The notes beneath the pieces were generated by a model. It was not told the origin of the DNA. It saw nothing but the letters and a program-made list of their open reading frames with translations, and made no database searches. Of a stretch of 7,460 nt of DNA, positions 5,801-7,460 are shown piece by piece; the stretch's first letter is position 1; every line of letters begins with the position of its first letter. The stretch is from Sinorhizobium sp. (GTDB taxonomy: Bacteria > Pseudomonadota > Alphaproteobacteria > Rhizobiales > Rhizobiaceae): NCBI GenBank assembly GCA_031178305.1, contig JAPSJG010000182.1, positions 1 to 7,460 of the forward strand, written 5' to 3'. The position numbers were made by a program, and so were the translations under genes.

Positions 5801-6261
5801 TAAACGAGGCGGTCTCCGAAGCGGTTTCGCTGGTCCAGCCACAGGCCAACAGCCAGCGCGTGATCATCCGCACCTCGCTCTCTGCCTCCGTGCCGGAGGT
5901 CGTTGCCGACGGCCGATCGATCAAACAGATTGCACTTAACATACTCGCCAACGCCATACGCTTCACACCGTCCGGCGGCCAGATCGTCGTGTCGACCTCC
6001 TATGAGGCCAACGGCAGCGTCATCCTGCGAATACGCGACACCGGCATCGGCATGACCCGCAACGAGCTGGATCAGGCGATGAAGCCGTTCAGGCAAGTGA
6101 CGACCGGCGGGCGCAAACGCGGCGACGGTACCGGTCTCGGGCTGCCGCTGACCAAAGCGATGGCCGAGGCCAATCGCGCGCAATTCTCGATCAACTCGGC
6201 GCCGAACGAGGGTACCTTGGTCGAGATTGCCTTCCCCTCGCAACGTGTCTTGGCGAACTGA
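2848..6261 (+). CDS. cbrA: Multi-PAS sensor histidine kinase, CbrA (PdhS/PleC/DivJ type)
   Basis: An 1137-residue histidine kinase. PAS folds are clear at about residues 332-450, 648-745 and 772-890; two weaker PAS-like stretches precede them at about 20-120 and 136-225. Acidic, Ala/Glu/Pro-rich linkers fill about 230-325 and 450-640. A short conserved-looking helix, LTRGEQAAFREIARQLGARF, begins at 562. A Glu-rich coiled coil near 745-780 leads to the last PAS. The HisKA domain has H915 in HEIRTPLN, and its long FGPVG...RYIEYAGDI...DLLDISKIEAGE helix pair is typical of kinases that contact DivK. The ATPase domain has N1035 (N box), D1064-T-G-I-G (G1) and G1092-DGTGLGL (G2), all intact. I see no membrane segment and no receiver domain. 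In S. meliloti CbrA acts on the DivK-CtrA cell-cycle pathway and affects envelope and symbiosis. The ATG at 2848 has only a weak AGG 7 bp upstream. Confidence 0.85.
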   Translation: MPARQYPFIDIAVHQRVREHFARGDACVLFSKDLARALWANDQGAKLFGMASVYDFIDAALNVNDLSLRQLRATAAQLASVGDRRQLLIRISAGFRRLPLNATVELIRIREGEDAVLFTAPHNGKALSTKERAAAMIAGLDGPDTHMAVLDDDGEVIAQSIGFERLGLSTPVRRTLVSAVARDKDRLIKRPVATEKGQLPAAIGRISDYPALHLLFAVEAVLEGTAVEDEEAHDQRESGEVEALPPIAAEEASPTTPEERAEGREEGSSESSPAAQTPNEAGEGSAVTETQEESDFEPAAAGSEKLATDEQALPPSAEVARDDRPREAFASDFVFNPAGRAVRFVWKIDAEGQFSEISEEFASAVGPNAADVVGMNFEELAARYDLDPDNKINELLHRRDTWSGKTILWPVEGTTLKVPVDLAALPTYSRTRDFDGFRGFGIVRVADAVPDEKASGLSFGRAAMPRDEEASLQAVREEAAEELAEALEIEDPDLDAARAEAPRVTPAPGFGPEDKSAEKAAAADDSFGGERPALRIVDTSERPASDKIIDLDERRPAGAGALTRGEQAAFREIARQLGARFDAPSQRDAAGEDRVEPATEAPIAQEATSVPETTESKVSVAEPIAEEGGAPLAAGEGAGPAERIGVGMSSEILDRLPVALLIHCGDEPLHANPAFLRLTGYDDLEAFAHEGGLAALFAQGDEHARETDGTMTLVRANGELVPVSAHLHSIRWEGRGALMLALSPSAIRAEDAAKEDEAAVELEERLRMEIEELRSILETATDGVVVLGQDGDIRTMNRSASALFNYDEDEMRGKPFAALFAHESQKAVIDYLHGLSGHGVASVLNDGREVIGREAGGGFIPLFMTIGRLASSNGYCAVIRDITQWKRTEEELRNAKRAAETANAHKSEFLARVSHEIRTPLNAIIGFSDMMASEHFGPVGHPRYIEYAGDIGRSGRHVLDIVNDLLDISKIEAGEMELDFSAVDINEAVSEAVSLVQPQANSQRVIIRTSLSASVPEVVADGRSIKQIALNILANAIRFTPSGGQIVVSTSYEANGSVILRIRDTGIGMTRNELDQAMKPFRQVTTGGRKRGDGTGLGLPLTKAMAEANRAQFSINSAPNEGTLVEIAFPSQRVLAN

Positions 6262-6282
6262 GCGCCGATGCTGTAAGGAAAT

Positions 6283-6320
6283 GTTGACCTGCAGGAGCCA
6301 GTTTGCCGGCTGCTGTCAAC
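6283..6320 (+). repeat. Inverted repeat between cbrA and the permease gene
   Basis: GTTGAC at 6283-6288 pairs perfectly with GTCAAC at 6315-6320. Inside, AGGAGCC (6293-6299) pairs with GGCTGCT (6308-6314) with one mismatch around an 8-base loop, leaving CTGC bulged. It starts 21 bp after the cbrA stop. No T-run follows, so it is not a canonical intrinsic terminator. It may attenuate read-through, stabilise the cbrA 3' end, or be an operator for the permease gene. Confidence 0.4.
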
Positions 6321-6342
6321 GAATTGCCTTGGAATCGATCGC

Positions 6343-7460
6343 TTGCAGTTCATCGCCAAAAGCCTCAGACGGCGCTATGCCAGTTTCGGTACGGGCCTGT
6401 CGCATCGGATGCTTGCGACATTTGCAGGTCTTGCCTCCACTATCGTGCTGATGCCGATCCTCGCAATTGCGTGGCTTGCCATTTCCGGCGGGAATGCGGA
6501 CTGGCCGCACCTGATCCAATACGTCATCCCGCGCGCGACGGGGCGAACGCTGCTGCTCGTTTCAATGACCTGTGCCGCAACGGCCGTCATCGGCGTCGTG
6601 ACGGCATGGCTGGTGGCGACATGCGAGTTTCCGCTGCGCCGTTTGCTTTCCGCCGCGCTCGTGCTGCCGCTCGCGATCCCCGCCTATCTTGCGGCCTACG
6701 CCTTCGGCGAGTTCTTGACCTATACCGGTCCGGTGCAGGGGCTGGTCCGAGCGCTGTTCGGTTTCCGGACGAGCCGGGATTACTGGTTCCCGGACGTGCG
6801 CTCGCTTGGCGGCGCGGTGCTTGTGATGAGCTCGGTGCTCTACCCTTACGTCTATCTCGCCTGCCGCTCGATGTTCCTGATGCAAGGACGCGCGGCGGCG
6901 GATGTGGCGCGCACGCTCGGCGCGGGTCCGGCCAAGGTGTTCCTGCGCATCCAGATTCCAATGGCGCGGCCTGCGATCATGATCGGCCTCACCCTCGTCG
7001 CCATGGAGACGCTGAACGATATCGGCGCGGTCGAGTTTCTCGGTGTCCAAACCCTCACCTTCTCCATATTCGACACCTGGCTCAATCGCGGCAGCCTTGC
7101 GGGAGCTGCTCAGATCGCCTGTATCATGCTCGTCATCGTCGTGGGGCTGATGATGGTCGAGCGCGCCGCGCGGCGCAAACAGCGCTTTTCCAGCCAGAAG
7201 ACGACGGCCGCCGTCCATGACGTCGTGAGGCTTAAGCTCACCGGCTGGAAGAAGCTCGCGGCAACTGCAGCGTGCCTGCTCCCTGTGCTCTCGGGCTTCG
7301 TCATTCCCGTCCTCGTGCTCGGCAACTTCGCCCTGAAGCGCATCGACCAGTTCCTTGCCCCGCGCCTCATCGATGCGTTCATGCACAGCGTGCTCGTATC
7401 CGGTCTGACTGCACTTGCGGCGGTGTTTCTGGGCTTCGTTCTGGCCTATGCGGCGCGAAC
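6343..7460 (+). CDS. Fe3+-type ABC transporter permease (FbpB/SfuB-like), N-terminal part
   Basis: An open frame runs to the right edge, about 372 codons without a stop; the gene is cut there. It encodes an inner-membrane permease of the iron(III) family. Hydrophobic segments lie at about residues 24-46, 66-90, 95-120 and 145-170, then an EAA-type cytoplasmic loop at about 186-206 (ADVARTLGAGPAKVF...IQIP). More segments follow, and after a basic linker a second set begins (LLPVLSGFVIPVLVLGNF), as in the fused double-permease FbpB/SfuB layout. The ETLNDIGAVEFLG block is typical of this family. The partner ATPase and binding protein are outside the window. The first in-frame ATG is at 6409, but the basic leader and first helix fit better with TTG at 6343, preceded by GGA at 6331-6333; the start is uncertain. 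It lies 81 bp after cbrA on the same strand; co-transcription cannot be judged. Confidence 0.87.
   Translation, partial: MQFIAKSLRRRYASFGTGLSHRMLATFAGLASTIVLMPILAIAWLAISGGNADWPHLIQYVIPRATGRTLLLVSMTCAATAVIGVVTAWLVATCEFPLRRLLSAALVLPLAIPAYLAAYAFGEFLTYTGPVQGLVRALFGFRTSRDYWFPDVRSLGGAVLVMSSVLYPYVYLACRSMFLMQGRAAADVARTLGAGPAKVFLRIQIPMARPAIMIGLTLVAMETLNDIGAVEFLGVQTLTFSIFDTWLNRGSLAGAAQIACIMLVIVVGLMMVERAARRKQRFSSQKTTAAVHDVVRLKLTGWKKLAATAACLLPVLSGFVIPVLVLGNFALKRIDQFLAPRLIDAFMHSVLVSGLTALAAVFLGFVLAYAAR

Noticed and set aside
5080..6243. Minus-strand open frame (387 codons) opposite the kinase core
   Set aside because: It lies directly opposite the HisKA and ATPase domains; its His/Arg/Asp-rich composition is typical of an antisense frame.
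2848..6261. Assignment as CckA or DivL instead of CbrA
   Set aside because: CckA has a C-terminal receiver and membrane segments, both absent here. DivL has tyrosine in place of the phospho-histidine, whereas H915 is present.
6303..7220. Plus-strand open frame of 305 codons in another frame of the permease region
   Set aside because: Arg-rich and soluble-looking; the overlapping frame has proper membrane helices and an EAA loop, so this one is a shadow even though it has an ATG and a stop.
6562..7386. Minus-strand open frame opposite the permease
   Set aside because: His/Arg/Asp/Glu-rich antisense shadow with no recognisable motif.
1..7460. CRISPR arrays, insertion sequences, integrase or attachment-site duplication at tRNA-His
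   Set aside because: No regularly spaced repeats, no transposase or integrase frame, and no second copy of the tRNA 3' end were seen by eye in the window.

Overview
The window looks like a piece of alphaproteobacterial chromosome from the Rhizobiales, most likely Sinorhizobium/Ensifer or a close relative. The evidence is GC-rich coding DNA, a tRNA-His of the peculiar alphaproteobacterial type, rhizobial CTTGAC-type -35 boxes, and a phasin gene divergent from a large PAS histidine kinase. That last arrangement matches what I recall of phaP1 and cbrA of S. meliloti. The assignment rests on recognition of protein families and gene order, not on a database search.

Layout. (1) Positions 1-1595, minus strand: the start of a catabolic-looking operon. 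Order of transcription is a 200-aa DUF1185/AA_synth protein, an alpha/beta hydrolase, then a flavin reductase that runs off the left edge. The promoter has a perfect TTGACA -35, and a GntR-like palindrome sits over its -10. (2) About 1596-1935: a gene-free stretch with one imperfect hairpin and only weak small ORFs. (3) tRNA-His (GTG), minus strand, with encoded CCA, no G at -1, a G1-U72 pair and A73. (4) phaP, a phasin, minus strand, followed by a strong intrinsic terminator. Its upstream region carries two TGC-N3-GCA palindromes that look like operators for the PHB-responsive repressor PhaR. (5) cbrA, plus strand, 1137 aa: a soluble, multi-PAS hybrid-less histidine kinase of the PleC/DivJ/PdhS/CbrA type. 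A perfect CtrA box (TTAA-N7-TTAAC) lies 29 bp before its start codon. (6) An 81-bp gap with a sizeable inverted repeat. (7) The first ~370 codons of an Fe3+-type ABC transporter permease, plus strand, cut by the right edge.

How the parts may work together. CbrA is known in S. meliloti to act on the DivK-CtrA cell-cycle pathway, so a perfect CtrA box at its own promoter suggests a feedback loop. The shared phaP/cbrA regulatory region places a carbon-storage gene (PhaR sites) back to back with a cell-cycle kinase gene (CtrA site). The left operon is a separate unit, probably an inducible flavin-dependent oxidation pathway whose substrate cannot be read from this window. I found no mobile element, CRISPR array or obviously foreign island.
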